NCBI GenBank assembly: GCA_024742765.1
Contig: JANSXT010000001.1
Span: 248,001-312,000 of the forward strand
Direction of reading: 5' to 3'
DNA length: 64,000 bases
Origin: Phyllobacteriaceae bacterium
GTDB lineage: Bacteria > Pseudomonadota > Alphaproteobacteria > Rhizobiales > Rhizobiaceae
Every line of letters begins with the position of its first letter. The stretch's first letter is position 1. The translations under genes were made by a program, and so were the position numbers. A model generated the notes under the pieces. It was given only the letters and a program-made list of their open reading frames with translations, was not told the DNA's origin and searched no databases. Shown piece by piece: positions 8,471 to 17,910 of this stretch.

Positions 8471-9100
8471 TCAGCGCTCCTGCAGTGCGAGGCGGGCGCC
8501 GAGCGCGCAATAGATCGAACCGACCACCTTGCCCTGCCATTTCAGGATGACCGGGTTGCGGCGCAGGAACGTGCCGAACCGGCCTGCGGTGACGGCGACC
8601 AGAAGCGTGCTCAGGAGGCCCATCAGCACGAACAGGACGCCCAGAATGGTCAATTGCAGGGCGACGAACCCGTTCGCAGGGTCAACGAACTGCGGCAAGA
8701 AAGCCACGAAGAACAGCGCCGACTTGGGGTTGAGTACTTCGGCGATGATCGCCTGGCGAAACGCCTGTCGTGGCGTGATGGCCACCGCCCCGCCGGTCGC
8801 CAGATCGGTCTGCGGCTTTTCGAGGATGGCGCGGATGCCCAGATAGACCAGATAGGCCGCACCGAGATATTTGATCAGCGTGAACAGGGTGGCCGACGCC
8901 AGGATGATCGCCGAAAGGCCGATCACGGCCATCGCCGTGTGCACGAGATCGCCGGCTGCGATGCCGAGCCCCGTCGCCACGCCCACCCGCGTTCCGGCAC
9001 TCGATGCGCGCGCCAGCGTCAGGATCACTGCCGGACCCGGGATCAGGACGAAACCGAGCAGGATGGCCAGATAGGTGATCAGCGTGGCCGGGTCGATCAC
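8471..9100 (-). CDS. LysE family amino-acid exporter
   Basis: A 209-residue membrane protein of the LysE/RhtB superfamily that exports amino acids or related metabolites. The N-terminal signature VLIPGPAVILTLARASSAG and the motif EVLNPKSALFFVAFLPQFVD are diagnostic, with about six transmembrane segments. The GTG start is inferred from the family N-terminus (VIDPATLITYLAILLGF) and from a GTGA overlap with the stop of the upstream gene, which argues for translational coupling. The substrate is not predictable. Confidence 0.93.
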   Translation of the reverse strand: MIDPATLITYLAILLGFVLIPGPAVILTLARASSAGTRVGVATGLGIAAGDLVHTAMAVIGLSAIILASATLFTLIKYLGAAYLVYLGIRAILEKPQTDLATGGAVAITPRQAFRQAIIAEVLNPKSALFFVAFLPQFVDPANGFVALQLTILGVLFVLMGLLSTLLVAVTAGRFGTFLRRNPVILKWQGKVVGSIYCALGARLALQER

Positions 9101-9381
9101 AGATCGTTCGCCGCGTCCCGCTCGCCGGCGATCGCCAGCCGCGCCACCATCCAGCACAGCCACAGCGTCGGCAGGCCGATCAGCCCGCCAATGACGGCCA
9201 GCCCGAGCGGCCCGGTGCCGATGGCGGTCGACAGCGCATAGGCGGCGGTGCCGGCGACGGCGAGGATTTCCGCGTCGACCAGAATGATGCCGGCGATCGC
9301 CGTAAACAGCGCCGATGTGGTCAGGACGGCGGTTTCAGTGGATGAGTTGGATGCGATGTCGGAGGATTTCGTATCGGTCAT
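9097..9381 (-). CDS. Small membrane protein of unknown function
   Basis: A 94-residue protein with a polar, Ser/Thr-rich N-terminus (MTDTKSSDIASNSSTET) and two hydrophobic segments (about residues 20-47 and 58-80, ending GLPTLWLCWMVARLAIAG). I do not recognise a family. Its TGA overlaps the GTG of the LysE exporter gene by four bases, so the two are translationally coupled and it could assist or merely accompany the exporter. An AAGG stretch lies 8 nt upstream of the ATG. Confidence 0.65.
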   Translation of the reverse strand: MTDTKSSDIASNSSTETAVLTTSALFTAIAGIILVDAEILAVAGTAAYALSTAIGTGPLGLAVIGGLIGLPTLWLCWMVARLAIAGERDAANDL

Positions 9382-9619
9382 GAAAGGGCCTTGAATGTTG
9401 ATGAGCCCGCCGTCGGCTGGCTCTGGCGGCACTCAAGGCCTTGATTGCGGCTTTTGCAAGCCCTGACATGTCGGGATTGCAGTTTCTTCTTGGCGGCAGT
9501 CGGCGTGTTCAGTGATGTTGACGGCGCATCATGATGCGGGGTCAGGGCCGGCACCCGTTTGGCCTTGACACCCCGGCGCTTCTCCCCCACCAAACGCGCG
9601 CTTTTGACGAGGACCGATC

Positions 9620-10561
9620 ATGACAATCGCCTTCACGTTTCCCGGTCAGGGCTCGCAGGCCGTCGGCATGGGCAAGGATCTGGCCGATGCCTTCGCCGAG
9701 GCGCGCGCCGTCTTCGAGGAAGTGGACGCCGCGCTTGGCGAGAACCTCTCTAAGACCATGTGGGACGGGCCGGACGATGCACTCACCCTGACCGCCAATG
9801 CCCAGCCGGCATTGATGGCCGTATCGATGGCTGTCGTCCGCGTGCTGGAGGCCCAGGGCTACAAGGTCTGGGAAAAGGCGGCCTTCGTCGCCGGCCATTC
9901 GCTCGGCGAATATTCGGCCCATGCTGCTGCGGGCACGTTCACCATCGCCGATGCGGCGCGGCTGCTGCGCGTGCGCGGCAATGCCATGCAGGCCGCCGTG
10001 CCGGCCGGCGAAGGCGCCATGGCGGCGATCATCGGTCTCGACGATGCGGGCGTAAAGGCCGCCTGCGAGGAGGCTTCGGCACACGGCCCATGCCAGATCG
10101 CCAACGACAATGGCGGCGGTCAGATCGTCATTTCCGGTGGCAAGGCTGCGGTCGAGGCGGCCGCCGACATTGCCAAGGCCAATGGCGCCAAGCTCGCCAA
10201 GATGCTTCCGGTGTCCGCGCCGTTTCACTCGTCCCTGATGGCGCCGGCAGCCGATGCGATGGCCGAAGCGCTCGCCAATGTCCGCGTGTCCGAGCCGATG
10301 GTGCCCGTCATCGCCAATGTGATGGTGGCGCCCGCGACCGGAGCCGATGCCATCATCGATACGCTGGTCAAACAGGTCACGGGGCAGGTGCGGTGGCGCG
10401 AGACGGTGCAGTGGCTGGCCGCGCAGGGCGTCACAAATCTGGTCGAAGCCGGTTCGGGCAAGGTGCTGACCGGATTGGCGCGCCGCATCGACCGGTCGGT
10501 CGATGCCGTTGCCATTTCCTCGCCCACCGATATAGAAGCGTTCCTCGAAAAGAACGCTTGA
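9620..10561 (+). CDS. fabD: Malonyl-CoA:ACP transacylase
   Basis: FabD transfers malonyl from CoA to acyl carrier protein, supplying the extender unit for fatty-acid synthesis. The 313-residue sequence starts TIAFTFPGQGSQAVGMG and has the nucleophile elbow GHSLGEYSA with the active Ser at residue 94, and the AMMAAP-type region SAPFHSSLMAPAADAM. First gene of the fabD-fabG-acpP-fabF cluster. A TTGACA hexamer lies at 9565-9570, but no convincing -10 follows it. Confidence 0.97.
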   Translation: MTIAFTFPGQGSQAVGMGKDLADAFAEARAVFEEVDAALGENLSKTMWDGPDDALTLTANAQPALMAVSMAVVRVLEAQGYKVWEKAAFVAGHSLGEYSAHAAAGTFTIADAARLLRVRGNAMQAAVPAGEGAMAAIIGLDDAGVKAACEEASAHGPCQIANDNGGGQIVISGGKAAVEAAADIAKANGAKLAKMLPVSAPFHSSLMAPAADAMAEALANVRVSEPMVPVIANVMVAPATGADAIIDTLVKQVTGQVRWRETVQWLAAQGVTNLVEAGSGKVLTGLARRIDRSVDAVAISSPTDIEAFLEKNA

Positions 10562-10598
10562 CCAAGAGCCAGAGCGAAACAACGGAACGGGAACTGCC

Positions 10599-11336
10599 AT
10601 GATCGATCTGAGCGGCCGCAAGGCGCTGGTGACCGGCGCATCGGGAGGCATTGGCGAGGCGATCGCCCGCCTGTTGCACGATCGGGGCGCGATTGTCGGC
10701 CTGCATGGCACGCGCGAGGAAAAGCTGCAGGCGCTCGCGGGTGACCTCGGCGACCGGGTGCACATCTTTCCCGCCAACCTGTCCGATCGCCCTGCGGTCG
10801 ACGACCTCGCCAAGAAGGCCGAAGCGGACCTCGAAGGCGTCGATATCCTCATCAACAATGCCGGCATCACCCGCGACGGGCTCTTCGTGCGCATGTCCGA
10901 CGCCGATTGGGACGCGGTCATCGAGGTCAATCTGACGGCGGTCTTCCGGCTGACCCGTGCGCTGACCCACCCGATGATGCGCCGCCGCAACGGCCGCATC
11001 GTCAACATCTCCTCGGTCGTCGGCGTGACCGGCAATGCAGGCCAAGCCAATTATTGCGCGTCCAAGGCCGGCCTGATCGGCTTCACCAAGTCGCTGGCCC
11101 AGGAGATCGCCTCGCGCAACGTCACCGTCAATGCCGTTGCACCGGGCTTCATCGAAAGCGCGATGACCGAAAAACTCAATGAAAAACAGACCGATGCCAT
11201 TATGGGCGCGATCCCGATGAAGCGCATGGGCACGGGCGCCGAGGTGGCCTCGACCGTGGCGTTTCTCGCCTCCGACGAAGCCTCTTACGTCACTGGCCAG
11301 ACGTTGCACGTCAATGGCGGCATGGCGATGATCTGA
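10599..11336 (+). CDS. fabG: 3-oxoacyl-ACP reductase
   Basis: FabG is the NADPH-dependent SDR that reduces 3-oxoacyl-ACP in each elongation round. The 245-residue protein has the cofactor motif GASGGIGEA, the NNAG motif (ILINNAGITRD), and the catalytic Ser-Tyr-Lys set in NISSVVGVTG and ANYCASKAG. The C-terminal GQTLHVNGGMAMI is FabG-specific. The gap to fabD is 37 bp, and about 120 bp separates it from acpP. Confidence 0.97.
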   Translation: MIDLSGRKALVTGASGGIGEAIARLLHDRGAIVGLHGTREEKLQALAGDLGDRVHIFPANLSDRPAVDDLAKKAEADLEGVDILINNAGITRDGLFVRMSDADWDAVIEVNLTAVFRLTRALTHPMMRRRNGRIVNISSVVGVTGNAGQANYCASKAGLIGFTKSLAQEIASRNVTVNAVAPGFIESAMTEKLNEKQTDAIMGAIPMKRMGTGAEVASTVAFLASDEASYVTGQTLHVNGGMAMI

Positions 11337-11459
11337 GGGCCGTTTCCGGCATTTGCGCCGTCCACAAACTTCTTTTCGCCCCGCTCTTTCATCTTGATTA
11401 GGCTGGCGGGTGCGGATAGTCACGAGCGAACCTAATCCAACCAATCAAGGATTTCCGAC

Positions 11460-11696
11460 ATGAGTGATGTTGCAGAGCGGGTCAAGAAGATCGTCGTCGA
11501 GCACCTCGGCGTGGACGCAGAGAAGGTGACCGAAGGCGCAAGCTTCATCGACGATCTGGGCGCCGACAGCCTCGATACGGTCGAACTCGTGATGGCGTTC
11601 GAGGAAGAGTTCGGCGTTGAAATCCCCGATGATGCCGCCGAGACGATCCTGACCGTGGGCGACGCGGTCAAGTTCATCGAAAAAGCCAACGCCTGA
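11460..11696 (+). CDS. acpP: Acyl carrier protein
   Basis: The 78-residue acidic carrier that holds growing acyl chains on a 4'-phosphopantetheine arm. The attachment serine is Ser37 in [20 protein letters not shown]. The protein begins [18 protein letters not shown], as in Rhizobiales orthologues. A hairpin at 11704-11726 separates it from fabF, as often seen where acpP is expressed at a higher level than its neighbours. Confidence 0.98.
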   Translation: MSDVAERVKKIVVEHLGVDAEKVTEGASFIDDLGADSLDTVELVMAFEEEFGVEIPDDAAETILTVGDAVKFIEKANA

Positions 11697-11703
11697 TCGT
11701 TGG

Positions 11704-11726
11704 TGCCCGGCCGTTCGCGCCGGGCA
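11704..11726 (+). terminator. Hairpin between acpP and fabF
   Basis: TGCCCGG (11704-11710) pairs with CCGGGCA (11720-11726) around a 9-nt loop. No T-run follows, so it may be an RNA-stabilising or partial-termination structure rather than a full terminator. It sits 7 bp after the acpP stop and 14 bp before the fabF ATG. Confidence 0.45.
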
Positions 11727-11740
11727 AGCTTCCGATGCAG

Positions 11741-13003
11741 ATGCGCCGAGTTGTCATCACCGGGATCGGCATGGTTTCGCCGCTTGCGGCGGACGCCGAA
11801 ACCACCTGGTCTCGCCTGCTTGAGGGCCAAAGCGCGGCGCGCAAGGTCACCGAGTTCGAGGTCGATGATCTGCCGGCGCAGATCGCCTGCCGTCTGCCGT
11901 TCGGCGACGGCAGCGGCGGCACATACAATGCCGACGACTGGATGGAGCCCAAGGAGCAGCGCAAGGTCGACGATTTCATCGTCTATGGCGTTGCCGCCGC
12001 CGAGCAGGCGCTTGCCGATGCCGACTGGCATCCTCAAAGCGATGAAGACCAGATCGCGACCGGCGTTCTGATCGGATCGGGCATTGGCGGCATCGAGGGC
12101 ATCGTCGAGACCGGCTATGTGCTGCGCGATCGCGGCCCGCGCCGGGTTTCGCCCTTCTTCATTCCCGGCCGGCTGATCAATCTGGTCAGCGGCCACGTGT
12201 CGATCCGCCACAAGCTGCGCGGCCCGAACCATTCGGTCGTCACCGCCTGTTCGACCGGCGCCCATGCCATCGGCGATGCAAGCCGGCTGATCGCGCTGGG
12301 CGATGCGGACGTGATGGTCGCCGGCGGCACGGAATCGCCGGTCTGCCGGATTTCGCTGGCCGGCTTTGCCGCCTGCAAAGCGCTGTCCACTGGCCGCAAC
12401 GACGACCCAACCGCCGCCTCGCGGCCCTATGACCGCGACCGCGACGGCTTCGTCATGGGCGAGGGCGCCGGTGTCGTCGTGCTCGAGGAACTCGAACACG
12501 CCAAGGCGCGCGGCGCGAAAATCTATGCCGAAGTGGTCGGCTACGGCCTGTCGGGCGATGCCTATCACATCACCGCGCCGTCAGAAGATGGCGAAGGCGC
12601 CGAACGCTGCATGCGCTCCGCACTGGCGCGCGCCAGCATCACGCCCGCCGAAATCGACTATATCAACGCCCACGGCACATCGACCATGGCCGACACGATC
12701 GAACTGGGCGCGGTGGAACGGGTTCTGGGCAATGCGGCGGGCAAAGTGTCCATGTCGTCGACCAAATCGTGCATCGGCCATCTTCTGGGCGCCGCCGGCG
12801 CCGTCGAAGCGATCTTCTGTGTGCTGGCCATCCGCGATCAGGTCGTGCCGCCGACGATCAATCTCGACAATCCCGATGTGGACACCGCGATCGATCTGGT
12901 GCCGCATCAAAAACGCGAGCGTCCGGTCGACATCGCCCTGTCCAACTCGTTCGGCTTTGGCGGCACCAACGCCTCGCTGGTCCTGCGCCGCTTCGACGCC
13001 TGA
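11741..13003 (+). CDS. fabF: 3-oxoacyl-ACP synthase II
   Basis: The condensing enzyme (KAS II) that extends acyl-ACP with malonyl-ACP. The 420-residue thiolase-fold protein has the active-site Cys in VVTACSTGAHAIGDA and the two catalytic histidines in INAHGTSTMADTIE and KSCIGHLLGAAG. The C-terminal SNSFGFGGTNASLVL is canonical. The second of two in-frame ATGs (11741, MRRVVITG) matches the family start; the first at 11735 would add only two residues. It follows acpP as in most proteobacterial fab clusters. Confidence 0.97.
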   Translation: MRRVVITGIGMVSPLAADAETTWSRLLEGQSAARKVTEFEVDDLPAQIACRLPFGDGSGGTYNADDWMEPKEQRKVDDFIVYGVAAAEQALADADWHPQSDEDQIATGVLIGSGIGGIEGIVETGYVLRDRGPRRVSPFFIPGRLINLVSGHVSIRHKLRGPNHSVVTACSTGAHAIGDASRLIALGDADVMVAGGTESPVCRISLAGFAACKALSTGRNDDPTAASRPYDRDRDGFVMGEGAGVVVLEELEHAKARGAKIYAEVVGYGLSGDAYHITAPSEDGEGAERCMRSALARASITPAEIDYINAHGTSTMADTIELGAVERVLGNAAGKVSMSSTKSCIGHLLGAAGAVEAIFCVLAIRDQVVPPTINLDNPDVDTAIDLVPHQKRERPVDIALSNSFGFGGTNASLVLRRFDA

Positions 13004-13171
13004 CGCAGCGGCAGGTCACGCCGCGTTGGCCCACCGGTTTTTCGCCACAAAGGCTTTTATTGTGCGCCTCAATGCGCCAAACCATGACGTTCGGTTCGAA
13101 CCGTTTTCGGCTCGGGCCCTGCCGGGGCGGCGGTGTTCCAACCACCACAATTCGCCATCAGGGGATGCGAC

Positions 13172-14386
13172 GTGAGTGACAAGATGAAGTTCGGACGTGG
13201 CAATCCCAAGCCCGTGGTGCCGGGCGCCGATCCGGTGGCGTCCGATACCGGCGAACGGCCCATTCCACGTTCCCCCGCCCAGGCGCTGCGCCCTGAAACC
13301 GGCGTCGAGCCGCCCCGGCGCCGGCGCGCGCGCGCCGCGCGCAGCCAGGTCGTCATCTTCGCCAATTTCCTGTTCACGCTGCTCATCCTGTCGATGATCG
13401 CGCTGGGCGGCGCGATGTATCTGGGCAAGTTGCGCTTCGAACAGGCCGGACCGCTCAGCGCCTCGTCGACCTATATGGTCCGCCCCGGCGCCACGCTGAT
13501 CCAGATCGCCAACGGGCTGGAACGGCGCGGCATGATCACCAACGCACGCATTTTCGAGCTCGGCGCGCGCGCACACGGCAATCAGGACACCTTCAAGGCC
13601 GGCGAATTCGAGATCACGGCCGGCGCCTCGATGAAGGACATCATGGAGACGATGGTGCAGGGCGTCGCCATCCTGCATCCGCTGACGATCATCGAGGGAA
13701 CCACCGTCTTCCAGGCCTTCGAGCGGATCGCCGAAGACGAGTTTCTGGCCGGCGACATGCCCTCCGACATGCCGCCCGAAGGCATGCTGATCGCCGACAC
13801 GCAGAAATTCACGCGCGGCACCGAACGCAGCGACATCATCGCCCGCATGGTCGACCAGCAGGAGCGGCTGATCGCGCAGATATGGGAAAAGCGCGATCCG
13901 GACCTGCCGCTGAACGACATCAACGAGTTCGTCACCCTTGCGTCGATCGTCGAAAAAGAGACCGCGCTTGCCGAGGAGCGGCCGCGCGTCGCCGGCGTCT
14001 TCGTCAACCGGCTCGAGCGCGGCATGCGGCTGCAATCGGACCCAACCATCATTTACGGCATTTTCGGCGGCGAGGGGAAACCGGCCGACCGGCCGATCTA
14101 CCAGTCCGATATCGACAATCCCACGCCCTACAACACCTATCAGATCGACGGCTTGCCGCCCGGTCCGATCGCCATTCCCGGCCGCGCGTCGCTGGAAGCG
14201 GTCGCCAACCCGGCGCAGACGGACGACCTGTTCTTTGTTGCCGACGGCACGGGCGGCCACGCCTTTGCCAGGACGCTTGACGAACACAATGCCAATGTGC
14301 GCCGCTGGCGGCAGATCGAGGCCGAGCGCGAGGCGGCACGTGAGGCGGCCGAACAGCCCGCCGAGGGCGAGACCACGCAGAACTGA
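13172..14386 (+). CDS. mltG: Endolytic murein transglycosylase MltG
   Basis: MltG cleaves nascent glycan strands and limits their length. It is about 404 residues with a proline- and arginine-rich cytoplasmic N-terminus, one transmembrane helix (around residues 67-90, VVIFANFLFTLLILSMIALG), and a periplasmic YceG domain. The conserved catalytic region is present: ASIVEKETALAEERP followed by GVFVNRLERGMRLQSDPTI. The GTG at 13172 (VSDKMKFGRGN) is preferred because GGGGA lies just upstream. An ATG at 13184 is an alternative. It lies between the fab genes and yicC-gmk. Confidence 0.93.
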   Translation: MSDKMKFGRGNPKPVVPGADPVASDTGERPIPRSPAQALRPETGVEPPRRRRARAARSQVVIFANFLFTLLILSMIALGGAMYLGKLRFEQAGPLSASSTYMVRPGATLIQIANGLERRGMITNARIFELGARAHGNQDTFKAGEFEITAGASMKDIMETMVQGVAILHPLTIIEGTTVFQAFERIAEDEFLAGDMPSDMPPEGMLIADTQKFTRGTERSDIIARMVDQQERLIAQIWEKRDPDLPLNDINEFVTLASIVEKETALAEERPRVAGVFVNRLERGMRLQSDPTIIYGIFGGEGKPADRPIYQSDIDNPTPYNTYQIDGLPPGPIAIPGRASLEAVANPAQTDDLFFVADGTGGHAFARTLDEHNANVRRWRQIEAEREAAREAAEQPAEGETTQN

Positions 14387-14421
14387 CACCGCACACGCGC
14401 ATCGACTGGCAGGGGGAAGCG

Positions 14422-15309
14422 ATGAGCGACGCAGACATTCAGTCGATGACCGGATTTGCGACGGCGCGCCGCATGATCGGCGATGTCCAGGCCCATTGCG
14501 ACATCCGCTCGGTCAATGGCCGCTCCCTGGACATCAAGCTGCGCGTCCCGCCCGGCCTTGAAGCGGTCGAACCCTCTCTCAAGAAACGCATCGCCGGCCG
14601 CCTCGCGCGCGGCAATGTGCAGGTGTCGATCGGCGCCGAGGCAAAAACCGCCACGGTGCCGCTCGCCATCGATGCCGACGCATTCCGCCATGTGGCCGCG
14701 CAGGCGATGGCGCTGTCGGTCGAGGCCGGGCTTGCCCCGCCGACCACCGACGGGCTCTTGCAGGTGCGCGGTGTCGTGATGAGCGAGGACGGTACCGCCA
14801 GTCTCAGTCCCGACGATGGCGAGGAGATCGACGCGCTGGTCGATGCCGCGCTTGACGGGCTGATCGCCGCCCGCCGGTCCGAAGGCGTCGCGATGGCCGC
14901 TTTGATAGCCGACCATGTCGCGACGATCGAGGCGTTGGTCGCTTCCGCCGAGAGCGAGCCGGAAAGCCAGCCCGACGCGATCGGTGCGCGCCTTTCGGCG
15001 CAGCTCGAACGTCTTCTGGCAGACACCGCGCTCGATCCGGAACGGCTCAATGCCGAAGCCGCAATTCTCGCCGCCAAGGCCGACGTGACCGAGGAGATCG
15101 GCCGATTGAAAGCCCATGTGGCCGCCGCGCGCGACCATCTTGCCAAGGGCGGGCCAATCGGCCGCAAGCTCGATTTTCTCGCCCAGGAATTCAACCGCGA
15201 GGCCAACACGCTGTGCTCGAAATCGGCCTCATCGGGCCTCACCGCCATCGGCCTTGAGCTGAAATCGGTGATCGACCAGTTGCGCGAACAGGTGCAAAAC
15301 CTGCAATAG
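14422..15309 (+). CDS. yicC: YicC/YloC family endoribonuclease
   Basis: A 295-residue protein of the YicC family, recently described as RNases acting on small and messenger RNAs. The N-terminal domain begins [12 protein letters not shown] and contains [15 protein letters not shown]. The C-terminal DUF1732 part has [17 protein letters not shown] and the conserved [20 protein letters not shown]. It lies 31 bp upstream of gmk, the common order yicC-gmk in alphaproteobacteria, so the two are probably on one transcript. Confidence 0.93.
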   Translation: MSDADIQSMTGFATARRMIGDVQAHCDIRSVNGRSLDIKLRVPPGLEAVEPSLKKRIAGRLARGNVQVSIGAEAKTATVPLAIDADAFRHVAAQAMALSVEAGLAPPTTDGLLQVRGVVMSEDGTASLSPDDGEEIDALVDAALDGLIAARRSEGVAMAALIADHVATIEALVASAESEPESQPDAIGARLSAQLERLLADTALDPERLNAEAAILAAKADVTEEIGRLKAHVAAARDHLAKGGPIGRKLDFLAQEFNREANTLCSKSASSGLTAIGLELKSVIDQLREQVQNLQ

Positions 15310-15340
15310 AGCTCGGAAGGGTCACGACGGAGAGGGTGCC

Positions 15341-16030
15341 GTGGCAACCATGACAACTGATGACGCGGACGCGGTGGGCGCCCGGATCGCAAGACGCGGC
15401 CTGATGCTGGTCCTGTCCTCGCCTTCGGGCGCGGGCAAGTCGACCATCGCCCGCAATCTGATGGAGATCGATGACGGGTTCGACCTGTCGGTGTCGGTGA
15501 CCACGCGCGCGCGCCGGGGCAGCGAGATCGAGGGTGTCCATTATCGCTTCGTCGATGAGCGGACCTTCATGCGCATGCGCGACGATGACGACTTGCTCGA
15601 ATGGGCGGAAGTCCACGGCAATTACTATGCAACGCCCCGCGCACCGGTCGAGCAGGCCATGGCCGCCGGCCGCGACATGCTGTTCGATATCGACTGGCAG
15701 GGCGCCAAGCAGATGACCGAAAAGATGCGCACCGATGTGGTCTCGGTCTTCATCCTGCCGCCGTCGATGGCCGAACTGCGCGCCCGCCTGATGCGGCGCG
15801 CCGAGGATCGGCCCGAAATCATCGAGCAACGGCTGAAAAATGCCGCCGTCGAGATCGAGCATTGGCGCGAATATGACTATGTCATCGTCAATGACGATCT
15901 GGATCGCGCCTTCGAGGCCGTGCGGGCGATCGTCCGCGCCGAACGGCTCCGGCGCGACCGCCGTCCGGGCCTGTTCGATTTCGTATCAGACCTTCTGGCG
16001 GCCGACTGGCAGGATGGCGGCGGCTCATAG
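15341..16030 (+). CDS. gmk: Guanylate kinase
   Basis: Phosphorylates GMP to GDP using ATP. The 229-residue protein has the P-loop [14 protein letters not shown], the GMP-binding region [19 protein letters not shown], and the lid-side motif [10 protein letters not shown]. The GTG start gives a short N-terminal extension over the E. coli enzyme. Its 3' end overlaps the 3' end of the convergent rsmA gene by 6 bp. Confidence 0.96.
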   Translation: MATMTTDDADAVGARIARRGLMLVLSSPSGAGKSTIARNLMEIDDGFDLSVSVTTRARRGSEIEGVHYRFVDERTFMRMRDDDDLLEWAEVHGNYYATPRAPVEQAMAAGRDMLFDIDWQGAKQMTEKMRTDVVSVFILPPSMAELRARLMRRAEDRPEIIEQRLKNAAVEIEHWREYDYVIVNDDLDRAFEAVRAIVRAERLRRDRRPGLFDFVSDLLAADWQDGGGS

Positions 16031-16864
16031 CGCGTTCGCAAGCGCGCAGAATTCCGCGATCGACAGGGTTTCGGCGCGGCGCGTCTCATCGATGCCCGCG
16101 CGTTCGAGCAGGTCCGCGCCGCCGACCGGCTTCAGGCTCTGACGCAGCATCTTGCGCCGCTGCCCGAACGCATGCCGCGTGACGGTTTCGAGCCGTGAGA
16201 CATTGCAGGGGATCGGCGCGGATTTCGGCGTCAGGTGAACCACCGAAGACGTCACCTTTGGCGGCGGCCGGAACGCCTGCGGCGGCACGTCGAAACAGAT
16301 CGCCGCATCGGTGCGCCAGCCGGCGAGAACGCCGAGCCGCCCATAGGCCGCTTCGCCCGGGCCCGCGACGATGCGCTCTGCGACCTCCCTTTGGAACATC
16401 AGCGTCATCGACGCGTAAAAGGGTGGCCATTGCGCCCCGCCGAGCCAGTTGGTCAGCAGCGCCGTGCCGACATTGTAGGGCAGGTTGGCGACGATCGCCG
16501 TCGGCCCGTCATCGGCAGCCAGCGCTGCGAAATCATGCGTCAGCGCATCGCCTTCGATCACGGTCAGTCGACCGGGACAATGCGCTTCGATCTCCGCCAG
16601 CGCCGGCAGGCATCGCGCATCGCGCTCGATGGCGATGACGTGACGGGCACCCTCCATCAGAAGCGCGCGCGTCAGCCCGCCCGGCCCTGGCCCGATTTCG
16701 ATGACCGTCGTGTTCGCAAGATCGCCCGCCTGCCGCGCGATCTTCGATGTCAGGTTCAGATCGAGCAGGAAGTTTTGGCCCAGCGCCTTTCGGGCGGCGA
16801 GCCCATGCGCGTCGATGACATCGCGCAGCGGCGGTAGCCCGTCGATCGCAAGCCGGTCGGTCAC
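16025..16864 (-). CDS. rsmA: 16S rRNA (adenine1518/1519-N6) dimethyltransferase
   Basis: RsmA/KsgA dimethylates two adjacent adenines near the 3' end of 16S rRNA during 30S maturation. The 279-residue protein has the family start [17 protein letters not shown], the SAM motif [16 protein letters not shown], and the catalytic [11 protein letters not shown]. The GTG start is supported by a four-base GTGA overlap with the end of pdxA. The rsmA-pdxA-surA-lptD order is conserved across proteobacteria. Confidence 0.96.
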   Translation of the reverse strand: MTDRLAIDGLPPLRDVIDAHGLAARKALGQNFLLDLNLTSKIARQAGDLANTTVIEIGPGPGGLTRALLMEGARHVIAIERDARCLPALAEIEAHCPGRLTVIEGDALTHDFAALAADDGPTAIVANLPYNVGTALLTNWLGGAQWPPFYASMTLMFQREVAERIVAGPGEAAYGRLGVLAGWRTDAAICFDVPPQAFRPPPKVTSSVVHLTPKSAPIPCNVSRLETVTRHAFGQRRKMLRQSLKPVGGADLLERAGIDETRRAETLSIAEFCALANAL

Positions 16865-17889
16865 GCCACAGCCTGATCGTTCATCGCCATCTGTGCGGCC
16901 ATCGTCAGCGCGGCGATGAAGCTGTCGGACCGCGCCGCACCTGTTCCGGCAATGGCAAACGCCGTGCCGTGATCGGGCGATGTGCGGATGAAGGGCAGGC
17001 CGAGCGTGACGTTGACGCCGAGATCGAAGTCGAGCGCCTTGGCCGGGATCAGCGCCTGGTCGTGATACATGCACACAGCCACATCATATGTCTCGCGCGC
17101 GGCGGCGTGAAACATGGTGTCGGCGGGCAGGGGGCCGGTGGCGTCTATGCCCTCGGCGCGCACCGCGTCGACCGCCGGCGCGACGATGGCGACATCCTCG
17201 GCGCCAAGTGCGCCGCCTTCACCGGCATGCGGGTTGAGCCCGGCGACCGCGATGCGCGGGCAGGCGATGCCGAACCGGCGTTTGAGGTCGCTGTCGGCGA
17301 TGCGGATCGTTGCGGCGATCAGATCCGTCGTCAACGCGGCGGGCACGTCGGCCAACGGGATGTGGATGGTGACCGGGACCGTGCGCAGCCGGGGGCCCGC
17401 GATCATCATGACCGGCCGAGCCTCGGCGCCCGTGTGCCGCGCGGCCAGTTCGGCCAGATATTCGGTGTGGCCGGGATGGGCAAAGCCCGCATCGTAGAGC
17501 GGTTTCTTGGCGATCGGCGCGGTGACGACGCCGGCGGCATCGCCGGCAATGGTCAGCGCCACGGCCCGGTCGATCGCCTCGATCGTGCCGGCGGCATTGC
17601 CGGCAAGCGGTGTTCCCGGCCGCTCCTCCACCCGGTTCGACAGCGGCACGACCGGCAGAGCGTCGGCGAATGTCGCCGTGGCCCGCGCCGCATCCACGAC
17701 CTTGATCGGGACATCAAGACCCAGCAGCCGGGCGCGGGCGGCAAGCTGATCCGGGTCGCCGATGCAGAAGAAAGCCGTCAGGGCCGATGCCGTGCGCATC
17801 GTCCAGGCCGTCAGAAGGATGTCGGGACCGATACCGGAGGGATCGCCGCAGCTCGCGGCCAGCGGCAGGCGCGGCGACACCGTCCTCAT
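16861..17889 (-). CDS. pdxA: 4-hydroxythreonine-4-phosphate dehydrogenase
   Basis: PdxA performs the NAD-dependent oxidation and decarboxylation of 4-phosphohydroxy-L-threonine in pyridoxal phosphate synthesis. The 342-residue sequence shows [12 protein letters not shown] at the N-terminus, the metal-binding histidines in [10 protein letters not shown] and in [16 protein letters not shown], and [13 protein letters not shown]. It is coupled to rsmA by a four-base overlap and lies 21 bp after the SurA-like gene. Confidence 0.96.
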   Translation of the reverse strand: MRTVSPRLPLAASCGDPSGIGPDILLTAWTMRTASALTAFFCIGDPDQLAARARLLGLDVPIKVVDAARATATFADALPVVPLSNRVEERPGTPLAGNAAGTIEAIDRAVALTIAGDAAGVVTAPIAKKPLYDAGFAHPGHTEYLAELAARHTGAEARPVMMIAGPRLRTVPVTIHIPLADVPAALTTDLIAATIRIADSDLKRRFGIACPRIAVAGLNPHAGEGGALGAEDVAIVAPAVDAVRAEGIDATGPLPADTMFHAAARETYDVAVCMYHDQALIPAKALDFDLGVNVTLGLPFIRTSPDHGTAFAIAGTGAARSDSFIAALTMAAQMAMNDQAVA

Positions 17890-17910
17890 GAGCGCAACGT
17901 CGCCGCCGGC

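Noticed and set aside
9433-9444. TCAAGGCCTTGA palindrome upstream of the small membrane protein gene
   Set aside because: A single 12-bp dyad in GC-rich spacer with no second copy of the full motif; chance is likely.
9565-9593. TTGACA upstream of fabD as a promoter
   Set aside because: The -35 hexamer is perfect, but no -10 like TATAAT is found at 16-18 bp, so I do not list it as a promoter.
9542-11050. A 502-codon open frame on the minus strand opposite fabD and fabG
   Set aside because: It mirrors two well-conserved plus-strand genes. In GC-rich DNA the opposite strand often lacks stops; it has no family motifs.
11394-11422. TTGATT with TAGTCA 17 bp on, as an acpP promoter
   Set aside because: The -10 match is poor (2 of 6), so I leave it unannotated although a separate acpP promoter is likely.
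13092-13107. CGGTTCGAACCG followed by TTTT after fabF as a terminator
   Set aside because: The stem has at most 5 bp with almost no loop; it might be a weak terminator but I would not support it.
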